From assembly GCA_035380045.1 (NCBI GenBank), contig DAOSWM010000009.1, positions 9,683 to 73,682 of the forward strand: DNA of 64,000 nucleotides, read 5' to 3'. The position numbers and the translations under genes are program-made. Positions 8,673 to 18,588 of this stretch are shown here, piece after piece (position 1 is the first letter of the stretch; each line of letters starts with the position of its first letter). The notes under the pieces are model-generated. The model was given only the letters and a program-made list of their open reading frames with translations. It was not told the origin of the DNA and ran no database searches. Source of the stretch: DAOSWM01 sp035380045 (GTDB taxonomy: Bacteria > Bacteroidota > Bacteroidia > Bacteroidales > Tenuifilaceae).

Positions 8673-9919
8673 TTTATTACCTCTTCAACTTTTTAAACGA
8701 GATTGATTTTCCCGGCGCCGGAATGTTCCAGTACATTTCATTCCGCTCGGGAATGGCGGTAATTACATCGCTGGCTATCTCGCTGCTAATTGGAAAAAGA
8801 ATAATCATCTACCTCCAAAGGAAGCAGATTGGTGAAGATGTGCGAAATCTTGGCCTTGATGGGCAAATGCAGAAGAAGGGAACTCCAACAATGGGTGGAA
8901 TTATAATTTTATTCTCTATTCTGGTTCCCGTTCTTTTATTCTGCGATTTGAAGAATATCTACGTGCAAATAATGCTGGTTACAACAATATGGCTTGGTTT
9001 TGTTGGTTTTGTTGATGATTACATCAAAGTTTTCTTAAAAGATAAAGGAGGACTTTCGGGGAAACTCAAACTTCTTGGACAGGTTTTACTGGGATTATTT
9101 GTTGGATTGACACTTTACCTTAGTCCTGATGTTGTTGTACGTGAAAAGGTTGTTACCAACAAAGATGTAAATCCAACAGAAATTGTTGAGGGGAACGATC
9201 AAACCAGCAGCGGAAATGTAACTCAATTTACAAACGAGAAAACAACTAAAACAACAATCCCATTCTTTAAGAACAATGAATTTGATTACAAATATCTTGT
9301 TCCTTTCAAAGGGAATTGGGCAAGTAAGCTAGCTTGGATTGTTTTTGTTTTAGTTGTAATTTTTATAGTAACATCCGTTTCAAACGGTGCAAACCTCACC
9401 GATGGTCTTGATGGATTAGCAACCGGAGTTAGCGGAATTATAGGCGCAACGCTTGGTGTTTTTGCGTACCTCTCGGGTAACATAATTTATGCCGATTACC
9501 TTAATATAATGTATATCCCGATGACGGGAGAATTGGTCGTTTTTATGAGCGCAACGATTGGTGCTCTCATCGGTTTCCTTTGGTACAACGGTTATCCTGC
9601 TCAAGTTTTTATGGGCGACACCGGAAGTCTTGCTCTTGGCGGAATGCTTGCGGTTTTTGCAATTCTGATTCGCAAGGAACTTCTAATTCCAATTTTATGC
9701 GGAATTTTCCTTGTGGAAAATCTTTCGGTGATGATTCAGGTTGGCCACTTCAAGCGAACCAAACGAAAATATGGCGAAGGGAGACGAATTTTTCTTATGG
9801 CTCCGCTTCACCATCACTATCAGAAGAAAGGTTATCCGGAGTCCAAAATTGTTTTGCGCTTCTGGATTATTGGAATTATTCTGGCCGTTATAACTGTGGT
9901 AACCCTAAAAATTCGTTAG
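8669..9919 (+). CDS. mraY: Phospho-N-acetylmuramoyl-pentapeptide-transferase with loop insertion
   Basis: MraY, 416 residues, transfers phospho-MurNAc-pentapeptide to undecaprenyl phosphate at the inner membrane, forming lipid I. The polytopic membrane pattern is clear, and the catalytic landmarks GFVDDYIK (about 113-120), NLTDGLDGL (about 242-250) and PLHHHY near the C-terminus are all present. The protein is about 55 residues longer than E. coli MraY because of a polar insertion at about 156-205 between membrane helices (rich in Thr, Asn, Glu). Longer MraY proteins with a loop here are known in Bacteroidota. It overlaps murE by four bases and is followed two bases later by murD. Confidence 0.96.
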   Translation: MIYYLFNFLNEIDFPGAGMFQYISFRSGMAVITSLAISLLIGKRIIIYLQRKQIGEDVRNLGLDGQMQKKGTPTMGGIIILFSILVPVLLFCDLKNIYVQIMLVTTIWLGFVGFVDDYIKVFLKDKGGLSGKLKLLGQVLLGLFVGLTLYLSPDVVVREKVVTNKDVNPTEIVEGNDQTSSGNVTQFTNEKTTKTTIPFFKNNEFDYKYLVPFKGNWASKLAWIVFVLVVIFIVTSVSNGANLTDGLDGLATGVSGIIGATLGVFAYLSGNIIYADYLNIMYIPMTGELVVFMSATIGALIGFLWYNGYPAQVFMGDTGSLALGGMLAVFAILIRKELLIPILCGIFLVENLSVMIQVGHFKRTKRKYGEGRRIFLMAPLHHHYQKKGYPESKIVLRFWIIGIILAVITVVTLKIR

Positions 9920-9921
9920 CC

Positions 9922-11274
9922 ATGGAAAGGATTAAACTTCTCAATCGGATAGTTGTTCTGGGTGGCGGCGAAAGCGGCGTAGGGTCGGCTGTGCTGGCTC
10001 ACGTAAAAGGATTCGATGTGTTCCTGTCCGACATGTCAACCATAAAGCCAAAATACAAGGAAATTCTGAACAAATACAACATTCGGTGGGAAGAAGGAAA
10101 GCACACGAAGGAAGAGATTCTCAACGCCGATGAGATAATCAAATCGCCCGGAATTCCCGAGAAGGTTCCAATAGTCCAGGAGATTCTTGCGAAAAACATT
10201 CCGGTTATTTCAGAAATTGAATTTGCCGGGCGATACACCAGCGCGAAGAAAATATGCATTACCGGTAGCAACGGAAAAACAACCACAACCTCGCTAATAT
10301 ACTACATGCTGAAAAAAGCCGGGCTGAACGTTGGGCTTGCCGGAAATATCGGCCAAAGCTTCGCGCTGCAGGTTGCCGAAAAGAATTTCGACTACTATGT
10401 AATTGAGCTGAGCAGCTTCCAGCTCGACGGCATGTTCACCTTCAAGGCCGATATTGCCATTCTGCTGAACATAACACCCGACCATCTCGACAGGTACGAT
10501 TACAAGATGCAGAATTACGTGGAATCGAAATTTAGAATTACCCAGAACCTTTCGGAGGACGAATTCTTCATTTTTTGCTCCGACGACGAGGTTACCACCG
10601 AGCAGCTTAACCGAATTGTGCTTAAAGCACAGCAGCTTCCCTTCTCGCAGGAGAGGAAAGATAACCAAACCGCATTTCTTGAAAACAACAATATTTTCGT
10701 AAACTATAATAACAGCGATTTTAACATGTCGATTAACGATTTGGCGCTCAAGGGTCGCCACAATGTATACAACTCAATGGCTGCAGGAATTGCCGGGCAT
10801 GTACTTAACATCCGGAACGAAGTAATCCGCGAAAGCCTTTCAGCTTTCCAGGGAGTGGAGCATCGCCTTGAGCATGTTCTGAAAATTAGGGGCGTTCAGT
10901 ACATCAACGACTCGAAGGCTACCAACGTGAACTCAACCTGGTACGCTCTGGAATCGATGACAAGCCCGGTTATTTGGATTGCCGGGGGAGTTGACAAGGG
11001 CAACGACTACTCGAGCATAATTCCTTTAGCAAAGGAAAAAGTGAAGGCCATTGTTTGCTTAGGAATCGACAATAAGAAAATTCACGATTCGTTTAGCGGT
11101 GTAGTTGAAACAATTGTTGATACACACTCTGCAAAGGATGCAGTACAGCAAGCGTATCGGCTGTCGCAGCCTGGCGATACGGTGCTGCTTTCTCCGGCTT
11201 GCGCCAGCTTCGACCTGTTTGAGAACTACGAGGATAGAGGGAAGCAGTTTAAGGAGGCTGTAAGGTATTTATAA
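9922..11274 (+). CDS. murD: UDP-N-acetylmuramoyl-L-alanine-D-glutamate ligase
   Basis: MurD, 450 residues, adds D-glutamate to UDP-MurNAc-L-Ala. The N-terminal nucleotide-binding stretch IVVLGGGESGVGSA, the ATP loop GSNGKTTTT and the NDSKATN motif of the C-terminal half are typical. The open frame extends upstream to 9580 inside mraY, but that part is a shadow; the ATG at 9922, two bases after the mraY stop, gives the usual MurD N-terminus (MERIKLLNRIVVLGGG). ftsW follows after 25 bases. Confidence 0.96.
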   Translation: MERIKLLNRIVVLGGGESGVGSAVLAHVKGFDVFLSDMSTIKPKYKEILNKYNIRWEEGKHTKEEILNADEIIKSPGIPEKVPIVQEILAKNIPVISEIEFAGRYTSAKKICITGSNGKTTTTSLIYYMLKKAGLNVGLAGNIGQSFALQVAEKNFDYYVIELSSFQLDGMFTFKADIAILLNITPDHLDRYDYKMQNYVESKFRITQNLSEDEFFIFCSDDEVTTEQLNRIVLKAQQLPFSQERKDNQTAFLENNNIFVNYNNSDFNMSINDLALKGRHNVYNSMAAGIAGHVLNIRNEVIRESLSAFQGVEHRLEHVLKIRGVQYINDSKATNVNSTWYALESMTSPVIWIAGGVDKGNDYSSIIPLAKEKVKAIVCLGIDNKKIHDSFSGVVETIVDTHSAKDAVQQAYRLSQPGDTVLLSPACASFDLFENYEDRGKQFKEAVRYL

Positions 11275-11299
11275 AACACACGTTAAGAAGAAGAGAATA

Positions 11300-12466
11300 A
11301 TGGAGAGCGTATTCGGAAAATACTTTAAAGGCGACAGGGTAATCTGGTTGATTGTTATTCTGCTCTCGGTTGTATCGTTGCTCGCAGTTTACAGTTCAAC
11401 GGGTTCGTTGGCGTACAGGTATCAGGGTGGAAATACGGCATACTACTTCCTGAAGCAGCTGGGCTTTCTGGTTGCCGGGTTAATGGTTGTTTTCTTCACA
11501 CATCTCATTCCCTACAAAGTATACTCGCTCCTTTCGCAGGTAATGCTTTACATTGCAATCCCGCTTCAGCTAATAACGCTGGTTTTTGGAACGAGCTTAA
11601 ACCAGGCATCAAGATGGTTGGCCATTCCGGGACTGGGAATTACAATTCAAACTTCCGACTTTGCCAAGCTGGCCCTAATACTTTACGTTGCGCGCTTTTT
11701 ATCGCTAAAACAAGGCGAGGTTAACGACTTCAAGAAAACGTTCGTTCCTCTGGTTATTCCTGTTGGAATTGTATGCCTGCTAATTCTCCCAGCAAACTTC
11801 TCAACTGCAGCACTACTCGGTGCAATTTGCTGGTTAATGATGTTCGTTGGACGAATTAATCTGCGATACCTCTTAGGTCTAACAGGAATAGGTGCTATTG
11901 CTGTTGGCCTGTTTATATTTATAGCCCTGCAAACCAATACGGTTAACAGGGTTCAAACCTGGAAAAATCGTATTGAAAATTTTGCAAGTGGCGAGGACGG
12001 GAGCAACTACCAAGCAGAGCAATCGAAAATTGCAATTGCTACAGGAGGATTGGTTGGAAAGGGGCCAGGGAAGAGTACCCAGCGAAACTTCTTGCCACAC
12101 CCCTACTCCGATTTTATCTACTCAATAATTGTTGAGGAGTACGGTTTGGTGGGAGGAATTTTCGTTCTATTTTTCTACTCGGTGCTGCTGTTCAGGGCAG
12201 GTTACATCGTTCGAAAATCGCAACGAACTTTCCCTGCATTCCTAACCATAGGGTTAACGTTAATGATTGTTTTTCAGGCATTTATAAATATGGGCGTTGC
12301 GGTTAACCTAATTCCTGTAACGGGTCAGCCCCTCCCGCTTGTTAGTATGGGAGGTACATCGCTACTGTTCTCAAGCGTTTCGTTTGGGATACTACTAAGC
12401 ATAAGCAGAAGTCAAAATAAAGCAGAACTATTTGAAGGTGAAGAGCTACCTAAAGGTGATTATTAG
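11300..12466 (+). CDS. ftsW: Septal peptidoglycan glycosyltransferase FtsW
   Basis: A 388-residue SEDS-family membrane protein with about ten transmembrane helices. FtsW polymerises lipid II into glycan strands at the septum together with FtsI. Family features include the early VYSSTGSLAYR segment, the NQASRWLAIPG loop, and the C-terminal NMGVAVNLIPVTGQPLPL, which is one of the most conserved SEDS stretches. A RodA assignment is possible by sequence alone, but position between murD and murG in a division cluster supports FtsW. The end overlaps the probable murG start. Confidence 0.94.
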   Translation: MESVFGKYFKGDRVIWLIVILLSVVSLLAVYSSTGSLAYRYQGGNTAYYFLKQLGFLVAGLMVVFFTHLIPYKVYSLLSQVMLYIAIPLQLITLVFGTSLNQASRWLAIPGLGITIQTSDFAKLALILYVARFLSLKQGEVNDFKKTFVPLVIPVGIVCLLILPANFSTAALLGAICWLMMFVGRINLRYLLGLTGIGAIAVGLFIFIALQTNTVNRVQTWKNRIENFASGEDGSNYQAEQSKIAIATGGLVGKGPGKSTQRNFLPHPYSDFIYSIIVEEYGLVGGIFVLFFYSVLLFRAGYIVRKSQRTFPAFLTIGLTLMIVFQAFINMGVAVNLIPVTGQPLPLVSMGGTSLLFSSVSFGILLSISRSQNKAELFEGEELPKGDY

Positions 12467-13550
12467 CGGCGGAGGAACGGGAGGTCATATCTTCCCGGCA
12501 ATTTCCATTGCCAACGCGTTACGAGAAATTGACCCTAACGTTGATATTCTGTTTGTGGGTGCGCTTGGCAGAATGGAAATGGAGCGTGTTCCGGCTGCCG
12601 GCTACCCCATTAAGGGGCTTCCTGTTGCTGGTTTTCACCGCAAGCTTACAATTAAAAACGTTGGCGTAATAGGAAAACTCCTCAGAAGCATGCTACTTGC
12701 CCGAAGCATTGTAAAAAAATTCAAACCCAACGTTGTGGTAGGTGTTGGTGGTTACGCCAGCGGACCAATTCTAAAGGTTGCACAACGCATGAAGATTCCC
12801 ACCCTAATCCAGGAGCAAAATTCGTTTGCCGGAGTAACCAACAGGCTGCTTGCCAAAAAGGCTAAAGCCATATGCGTTGCCTACGAGGGAATGGAAAAAT
12901 ATTTTCCGAAGGAAAAAATATTGCTAACCGGTAATCCTGTGCGACAGGGACTAACCGAAATCGCTGGCTTAAGGGCTGAAGCAGAATCATTCTTCGGAGT
13001 TAGCAACAAAAGCCAGGTAATTCTGGTACTGGGAGGAAGCTTAGGAGCACGCACCATTAACGAGAGCATTCTTAAAAACATTGACCAAATTATTGGTAGC
13101 AAAAACATAACGCTTGTCTGGCAAACGGGGAAACTCTACTTTGAAGAGGTGAAAGAGCGAACCAAACCCTTCAACGCAGAGAACGTAAAGGTTTACGATT
13201 TCATTAACCGAATGGATTTGGCGTACGCAGCTGCCGATGTGGTGATTTCCCGTGCTGGCGCGGGTACAATTTCCGAACTGTGCCTGGTGGGAAAAGCATC
13301 CATTCTGGTTCCATCGCCAAACGTTGCCGAGGATCACCAAACCATGAATGCGAAAGCCTTAGTTGAGCAGAAAGCTGCCATTCTCGTTACCGATGCGGAG
13401 GCACCAGAAGTTCTGGTTGAAAAAGCAATCGAGCTTACCAACAACACCGAAACGATTGCCAGCATGGAACTTAATATCAAGAAAATGGCGCTGCCAAACT
13501 CAGCGCAAATCATTGCACAAAAAGTTATTGAACTGGCAAAGAGCGAATAA
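12432..13550 (+). CDS. murG: Lipid II synthase MurG
   Basis: MurG, about 370 residues, transfers GlcNAc from UDP-GlcNAc to lipid I on the cytoplasmic face of the membrane, giving lipid II. The N-terminal glycine-rich loop ISGGGTGGHIFPA, the VVGVGGYASGP segment and the donor-site region SRAGAGTISELCLVGKAS followed by EDHQ are all present. The start is uncertain: no ATG is available. TTG at 12432, GTG at 12438 or GTG at 12456 would all keep the conserved core, and all lie within the end of ftsW, so the two are probably translationally coupled. Confidence 0.94.
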   Translation: MKVKSYLKVIISGGGTGGHIFPAISIANALREIDPNVDILFVGALGRMEMERVPAAGYPIKGLPVAGFHRKLTIKNVGVIGKLLRSMLLARSIVKKFKPNVVVGVGGYASGPILKVAQRMKIPTLIQEQNSFAGVTNRLLAKKAKAICVAYEGMEKYFPKEKILLTGNPVRQGLTEIAGLRAEAESFFGVSNKSQVILVLGGSLGARTINESILKNIDQIIGSKNITLVWQTGKLYFEEVKERTKPFNAENVKVYDFINRMDLAYAAADVVISRAGAGTISELCLVGKASILVPSPNVAEDHQTMNAKALVEQKAAILVTDAEAPEVLVEKAIELTNNTETIASMELNIKKMALPNSAQIIAQKVIELAKSE

Positions 13551-13559
13551 TAACAGTAT

Positions 13560-14948
13560 ATGAATATTGAAAATATACATAGGGTTTACTTAATTGGTAT
13601 AGGCGGCATTGGCATGAGCGCTTTGGCTCGGTATTTCCTTTATTTGGGCAAAGATGTGGCGGGATACGACAGCACGCAAACCCAACTCACAGCAAAACTT
13701 GAAGAGGAAGAAATAAACATTTGCTACGTTGATAAAGTAGGAAATATTCCCGAGGATTTTCTTGAGAATCCGCTAACCACCCTTGTTGTTTATACTCCTG
13801 CTATTCCCAAAAGCCACAAACAGTTCAACTTTTTCAAAGCAAAAGAATTCAAGGTAGTGAAGCGTGCCGAAGCGTTGGGTGCCATATCCAAATCGTTTAC
13901 AACCTTAGCCGTTGCCGGAACCCATGGGAAAACAACAACCTCAACCATGGCTGCTCACTTGCTTTGCCAAACCGAGCAGGGTTGCGATGCTTTTCTTGGC
14001 GGCATCGCCAAGAATTTCTCAAGCAACCTGGTACTTCGCGACAACGGGTCGAACAGGCTTGTGGTTGAAGCCGACGAGTTCGACCGAAGCTTCCTGCATA
14101 TTGAGCCCAGCCTCGCAATCATTACATCAATCGATGCCGACCATCTGGACATTTATGGAACTCACGATGAGGTAAAAGCAGCCTTCAAACTGTTTGTGAA
14201 AAACATCAAGGATGGCGGTGTTCTTATTGTTAAGAAGGGTTTAGAAAACATTGCAAACGAAAGGAGCGATATTAAAACCTACACGTACTCGGTTGAAGAG
14301 GGTTCCGACTTTTATGTAAGCAACCTTTCTCCCCAAAACGGATTCTACACCTTCGATTTTGTAACGCCTTTTGGAACGTATACGGATTTTAAGCTGGGGG
14401 TTCTGGGTAAGTACAACGTTGAGAATGCAATTGCTGCAGCCGCTGCAGCGCTGATTTGGGGAATCAACATTGAATCGCTTAAAAACGGGCTGGCCACTTT
14501 CAGCGGGGTTGAACGCCGTTTTGAGGTGAAGCATCAGGATGAAAAGTGTATCTACATTGATGACTACGCGCATCATCCCGAGGAGCTAAGAGCTGCAATA
14601 AGCTCGGCACGTGAGATTTTCCCTTCGCGAAAAATTTCCGGAATATTCCAGCCACACCTCTACTCGCGTACCCGAGATTTTGCCAGTGAATTCGCACAAA
14701 GCCTCAGCCTACTCGACGAGCTAATCCTGCTTGACATTTACCCTGCGCGCGAGGAGCCAATCCCCGGGGTTAGCAGTCAAATTATTTTCAACCAGGTAAA
14801 TATTCAGGAAAAAGTTCTGTGCTCATACAACGAGCTGCTGGGATTAGTTGAAAACAAAAAGTTTGATGTTCTCATTTCAATGGGCGCAGGAAATATTGAT
14901 AAGCTAACCAGCAAAATTGCATCAATTTTAAAAACCAGGGAAAGCTAA
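13560..14948 (+). CDS. murC: UDP-N-acetylmuramate-L-alanine ligase
   Basis: MurC, 462 residues, attaches L-alanine to UDP-MurNAc, the first step of the stem peptide. The N-terminal Rossmann motif (LIGIGGIGMSALA), the ATP loop AGTHGKTTT, the EADEFDRSF segment and the YAHHP motif of the C-terminal domain are diagnostic. It starts nine bases after murG and its stop directly abuts the ftsQ ATG. There is no ddl gene between murC and ftsQ, which differs from the proteobacterial order. Confidence 0.96.
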   Translation: MNIENIHRVYLIGIGGIGMSALARYFLYLGKDVAGYDSTQTQLTAKLEEEEINICYVDKVGNIPEDFLENPLTTLVVYTPAIPKSHKQFNFFKAKEFKVVKRAEALGAISKSFTTLAVAGTHGKTTTSTMAAHLLCQTEQGCDAFLGGIAKNFSSNLVLRDNGSNRLVVEADEFDRSFLHIEPSLAIITSIDADHLDIYGTHDEVKAAFKLFVKNIKDGGVLIVKKGLENIANERSDIKTYTYSVEEGSDFYVSNLSPQNGFYTFDFVTPFGTYTDFKLGVLGKYNVENAIAAAAAALIWGINIESLKNGLATFSGVERRFEVKHQDEKCIYIDDYAHHPEELRAAISSAREIFPSRKISGIFQPHLYSRTRDFASEFAQSLSLLDELILLDIYPAREEPIPGVSSQIIFNQVNIQEKVLCSYNELLGLVENKKFDVLISMGAGNIDKLTSKIASILKTRES

Positions 14949-15755
14949 ATGAAGAAGTGGTTAAAAATATTGCTCAGCACGCTAAAGTGGACAATGGTAA
15001 TTGCCTACTTCGTGGTTATCCTTTCGTTCGTAAGTAGCAAGAACCACCAGATTGTTTGCTCAAAAATAAACGTAAACATTACCGACAGCTTGAATAACTC
15101 GTTCATCACCTATCGTGATGTGCTACGGATTGTTGAGAAGAAAAACGATTCGCCCATCGGGAAACCCCTGTGGATGATAAACACCCATGAACTTGAGCAA
15201 CGTTTCAGAACACAGAATACTGTGAAGGACGTTGCCATATTCAAAACAGCCAACGGGAATCTAAACATTAACGTTACCCAGCGAGTTCCAATGGTTCGTG
15301 TTATCAACAAGTATAACCAGGGTTACTACATCGATTCCGAAGGTCAGCTTCTGCCCCTTTCGCAGAACTACACTTCGCACGTTATGGTTATAAACGGGAA
15401 CATAGTTGAACCATTCAAAATATCGCCTAATGTGAAAATAATGGACTGGGCCGATAGCTTGGACTACGATTCGTACCCGCTTATATGCAAACTTTACGAG
15501 CTGGCAAAATTCATTCACAGCGATCCTTTCTGGAATGCCCAAATAGCACAGGTTTACGTTGAAAGTCCTAACGATATTGAGCTAATCCCACGCGTGGGTT
15601 TGCACGTAGTTCAGTTTGGCGACCTAACTAACATTGAAACAAAGTTCAAAAAACTTCGGCTATTCTACGAGCAGGCTTTACCTGCAGAAGGATGGAACAA
15701 GTATAAAGAAATAAACCTCAAGTACAAGAATCAAATTGTATGCACAAAAATATAG
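14949..15755 (+). CDS. ftsQ: Cell division protein FtsQ/DivIB
   Basis: A 268-residue bitopic membrane protein. One membrane helix lies at about 12-29 (TLKWTMVIAYFVVILSFV), followed by a POTRA-like periplasmic region in which RFRTQNTVKDVAIFKTANG and the next strands resemble FtsQ. FtsQ recruits FtsL/FtsB and restrains or activates the septal synthase. Position between murC and ftsA supports the call more than the weakly conserved sequence. The gene has zero spacing to murC and is separated by five bases from the chosen ftsA start. Confidence 0.88.
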   Translation: MKKWLKILLSTLKWTMVIAYFVVILSFVSSKNHQIVCSKINVNITDSLNNSFITYRDVLRIVEKKNDSPIGKPLWMINTHELEQRFRTQNTVKDVAIFKTANGNLNINVTQRVPMVRVINKYNQGYYIDSEGQLLPLSQNYTSHVMVINGNIVEPFKISPNVKIMDWADSLDYDSYPLICKLYELAKFIHSDPFWNAQIAQVYVESPNDIELIPRVGLHVVQFGDLTNIETKFKKLRLFYEQALPAEGWNKYKEINLKYKNQIVCTKI

Positions 15756-15760
15756 GAACT

Positions 15761-17077
15761 ATGGCTAATCAAAATGAGTACGTAGCTGCAATCGATTTGG
15801 GAACAACCAAAATTGTTTCCATTGTTGGTAAAAAGAATCCCAACGGCAAGCTGCAGATTGTAGCGCACAGCAAAGCCCAATCCACGGGCATAAAACGTGG
15901 AGTTGTTTTAAACATTGAAGAAACCGTTGCATCCATTCAACGTACCGTTGAGGAGGTACAGCTGAAGTCGGGCATTATACTTGGCGAAGTGTTTGTAGGT
16001 ATAGCCGGGCAGCATATACGCAGCGTTCGTAACAGGGGTTACATTAACCGCGATACCGACGATGTTATTGGTTTTGAAGATGTTCAGAAACTTATTGACG
16101 ATATGTTCAAAATCCCAACCGAGGTTGGAGAGGAGATTCTGCACGTTCTTCCTCAGAATTTTATTGTCGATAACGAGTCGGGCATCAAGAACCCAATCGG
16201 GATGTCGGGTCGCAGGCTGGAAGCCAACTTCCACATCGTAATCGGGAAAACCTCATCAGCAAAAAACATTGAGAAATGTGTTGACCGGGTTGGCCTTAAG
16301 GTTAACGACCTCATACTTGAACCCCTGGCTTCTGCAGAAGCAGTACTTACCGAGGATGAGAAGGAAGCCGGCGTTGTGCTGGTTGACATTGGCGGTGGTA
16401 CCACCGATGTGGCCGTTTACTACGAGGGCATTGTAAGGCATACTGCCGTTATTCCTTTCGGAGGAAACGTAATTACCAACGACATTAAGGAAGGTTGCTC
16501 AATCCTGCCTCGTCAGGCCGAGTCGCTGAAAATTCAGTTCGGTTCAGCCCTGGGTGATTTGGCTCCCGACGACAAAATAGTAACCATTCCGGGAATCAGC
16601 GGTCGCGAGCCAAAAGAAATTTCATTCAAAAGCCTCGCATACATCATCCAAAGCCGCATGGAGGAAATTATCGATACGGTGTACTTCGAAATTGAGAATT
16701 CCGGCTTTGCCGAAAAGTTGAGCGCTGGAATAGTTCTAACAGGTGGTGGCGCTCTGCTGAAGCATCTCTCGCAGCTGGTAAAGTTCAAAACAGGCTACGA
16801 TGTTCGTATCGGATTTCCAACTGAGCAGCTCGCTGCCGACTTCTCCGAGGAAATAAATCTTCCAATGTTTTCAACCTCAGTGGGTTTAGTTCTTAAAGGC
16901 TTTGAGCACATCGAAACGCTAAGGCGCATGAACCAGGATGAGGAGTTGGTTCAAAACGAGTTCGAGGAGGAAAAGGTTGTTCAACAGGAAAAAACCAACA
17001 TACGAAAACTAAGCGTAGTTGAGAAGTTTAAGCAAAAATTTACCGAAATATTTGAGGTAAACGATTCTGAAATGTAA
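15761..17077 (+). CDS. ftsA: Cell division protein FtsA
   Basis: FtsA, 438 residues, an actin-like ATPase that tethers FtsZ filaments to the membrane. The phosphate-1 motif AAIDLGTTKIVSIVG at the start and the phosphate-2 motif VLVDIGGGTTDVAVY are clear, as is the adenosine motif LTGGGALLKH. An upstream ATG at 15740 is in frame, but the ATG at 15761, preceded by GGAAC just after the ftsQ stop, gives the normal N-terminus. The C-terminal tail (EKFKQKFTEIFE) is amphipathic and likely the membrane-targeting sequence. ftsZ follows after 27 bases. Confidence 0.95.
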   Translation: MANQNEYVAAIDLGTTKIVSIVGKKNPNGKLQIVAHSKAQSTGIKRGVVLNIEETVASIQRTVEEVQLKSGIILGEVFVGIAGQHIRSVRNRGYINRDTDDVIGFEDVQKLIDDMFKIPTEVGEEILHVLPQNFIVDNESGIKNPIGMSGRRLEANFHIVIGKTSSAKNIEKCVDRVGLKVNDLILEPLASAEAVLTEDEKEAGVVLVDIGGGTTDVAVYYEGIVRHTAVIPFGGNVITNDIKEGCSILPRQAESLKIQFGSALGDLAPDDKIVTIPGISGREPKEISFKSLAYIIQSRMEEIIDTVYFEIENSGFAEKLSAGIVLTGGGALLKHLSQLVKFKTGYDVRIGFPTEQLAADFSEEINLPMFSTSVGLVLKGFEHIETLRRMNQDEELVQNEFEEEKVVQQEKTNIRKLSVVEKFKQKFTEIFEVNDSEM

Positions 17078-17104
17078 TTTGTAACCCAATAAATCTGCAT
17101 TACC

Positions 17105-18577
17105 ATGAGCGACGATTTAATCAACCTAGATTTCACGCCCGGAAAAAAATCTATAATCAAGGTTATAGGTGTGGGAGGTGGCGGAAACAATGCAGTTAAC
17201 CACATGAGCCGACTTGGCATTAAGGATGTTGACTTTGTGGTTTGCAACACCGATGCGCAAGCGCTGACAAACAGCCCCGTTGAAATTAAAATTCAGCTTG
17301 GCTCCTCACTAACCGAGGGGCGTGGAGCGGGCAACAAACCGCAAATTGGCAAGCAGGCTGCCATCGAAAACCTGACCGACGTAACTGAGGTGCTGAGCGA
17401 CAGCACAAAGATGGTGTTTGTTACAGCCGGAATGGGAGGCGGAACAGGTACCGGCGCTGCTCCAATAATTGCCAAAGCAGCCAAGGAAATGGGAATTCTT
17501 ACCGTAGCCATAGTAACCATCCCATTCCGCAACGAGGGAAAACGCCGGATTGCCCAAGCGCTTGAAGGAATCGAGGAGCTGGAAAAGCATGTCGATTCGC
17601 TTTTGGTGATAAACAACGAGAAAATCCGTGAAATTTACGGTGACCTCAGGCTCTCCGAGGCCTTCTCGAAAGCCGATGACGTTTTGGCCATTGCAGCCAA
17701 GGGTATTGCAGAAATTATAACCGTTCACGGTTACATAAACGTTGACTTTGCCGATGTTGAAACCGTGATGCTCGACAGCGGAGTTGCTATTATGGGCTCG
17801 GCCATGGCTTCGGGCGAGGACCGCGCAATTAAAGCAGTACAAGCAGCTTTGGCGTCGCCGCTGCTTAACAACAACGACATTTCCGGAGCGAAGAATATTC
17901 TCCTGAATGTTACTTCGGGCGAGGATGAAATTACCATGGATGAGATTGGCCAAATAACCGACTTTATCCAATCGGCTGCCGGTGAAACCGCCGACCTAAT
18001 TTGGGGTAACGGGAACGATCCAAACTTGGGCGAAAACCTGAACGTTACAATTATTGCAACCGGTTTCTGCACCAACAGCATTCCAGAACTTTACAATCGT
18101 AAAAAGCAGGTCGACATAATTCCCCTTGATGGGCATGGCCCTTCAAACCGTCAAATTGAGCAATCCATATTTGAGGTCAAGGATAAACCCTCGGCATCTC
18201 CCCGCCGGGAAAAACCTGTCGCCGACCAAAGGCAGCGAACAATTGAGTTCGATTTACCAAAACCTGCAGCCGAACCCATTTCGGCGAGTTCCAGCCTCGA
18301 CGAAACAGAATTTGTGGTGAAAACGGCAAGCCCAAAAGCAACGCCATCAACATCAGAGCCAAAACCAAAGATTCTGGAAGGTGCACCTTCCAATATGAGC
18401 GCAATTCACTCCATCGACCAGCTGGAGAAGGAACCAGCCTACAAACGCAAAAACATTAAACTCGACGATACCAACTACTCCAACAAACCCAACGTTTCGC
18501 GGGTTGTTCTGAAGCAGGACGATGGAGATATTTTCCTGCGCAACGATAATGCCTATCTACACGATAATGTTGATTAA
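17105..18577 (+). CDS. ftsZ: Cell division GTPase FtsZ
   Basis: FtsZ, 490 residues, the tubulin homologue that forms the Z ring. The N-terminal nucleotide-binding loop VIGVGGGGNNAVNHM, the tubulin signature GGGTGTG at residues 111-117 and the T7 loop region around NVDFADVETVM are all there. The protein is about 100 residues longer than E. coli FtsZ: a variable, Pro/Ser/Glu-rich linker from about 340 to 470 precedes the C-terminal peptide (VSRVVLKQDDGDIFLRND), as is usual in Bacteroidota. It is the last division gene of the cluster; yqeY follows after 11 bases. Confidence 0.97.
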   Translation: MSDDLINLDFTPGKKSIIKVIGVGGGGNNAVNHMSRLGIKDVDFVVCNTDAQALTNSPVEIKIQLGSSLTEGRGAGNKPQIGKQAAIENLTDVTEVLSDSTKMVFVTAGMGGGTGTGAAPIIAKAAKEMGILTVAIVTIPFRNEGKRRIAQALEGIEELEKHVDSLLVINNEKIREIYGDLRLSEAFSKADDVLAIAAKGIAEIITVHGYINVDFADVETVMLDSGVAIMGSAMASGEDRAIKAVQAALASPLLNNNDISGAKNILLNVTSGEDEITMDEIGQITDFIQSAAGETADLIWGNGNDPNLGENLNVTIIATGFCTNSIPELYNRKKQVDIIPLDGHGPSNRQIEQSIFEVKDKPSASPRREKPVADQRQRTIEFDLPKPAAEPISASSSLDETEFVVKTASPKATPSTSEPKPKILEGAPSNMSAIHSIDQLEKEPAYKRKNIKLDDTNYSNKPNVSRVVLKQDDGDIFLRNDNAYLHDNVD

Positions 18578-18588
18578 AACACAAAAAC

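Noticed and set aside
9580..9921. N-terminal extension of the murD frame into mraY
   Set aside because: It is a shadow of mraY in another frame; the ATG at 9922 gives the normal MurD start.
17309..17971. 220-codon minus-strand ORF inside ftsZ
   Set aside because: It has no ribosome binding site or recognisable protein character and lies entirely within ftsZ.
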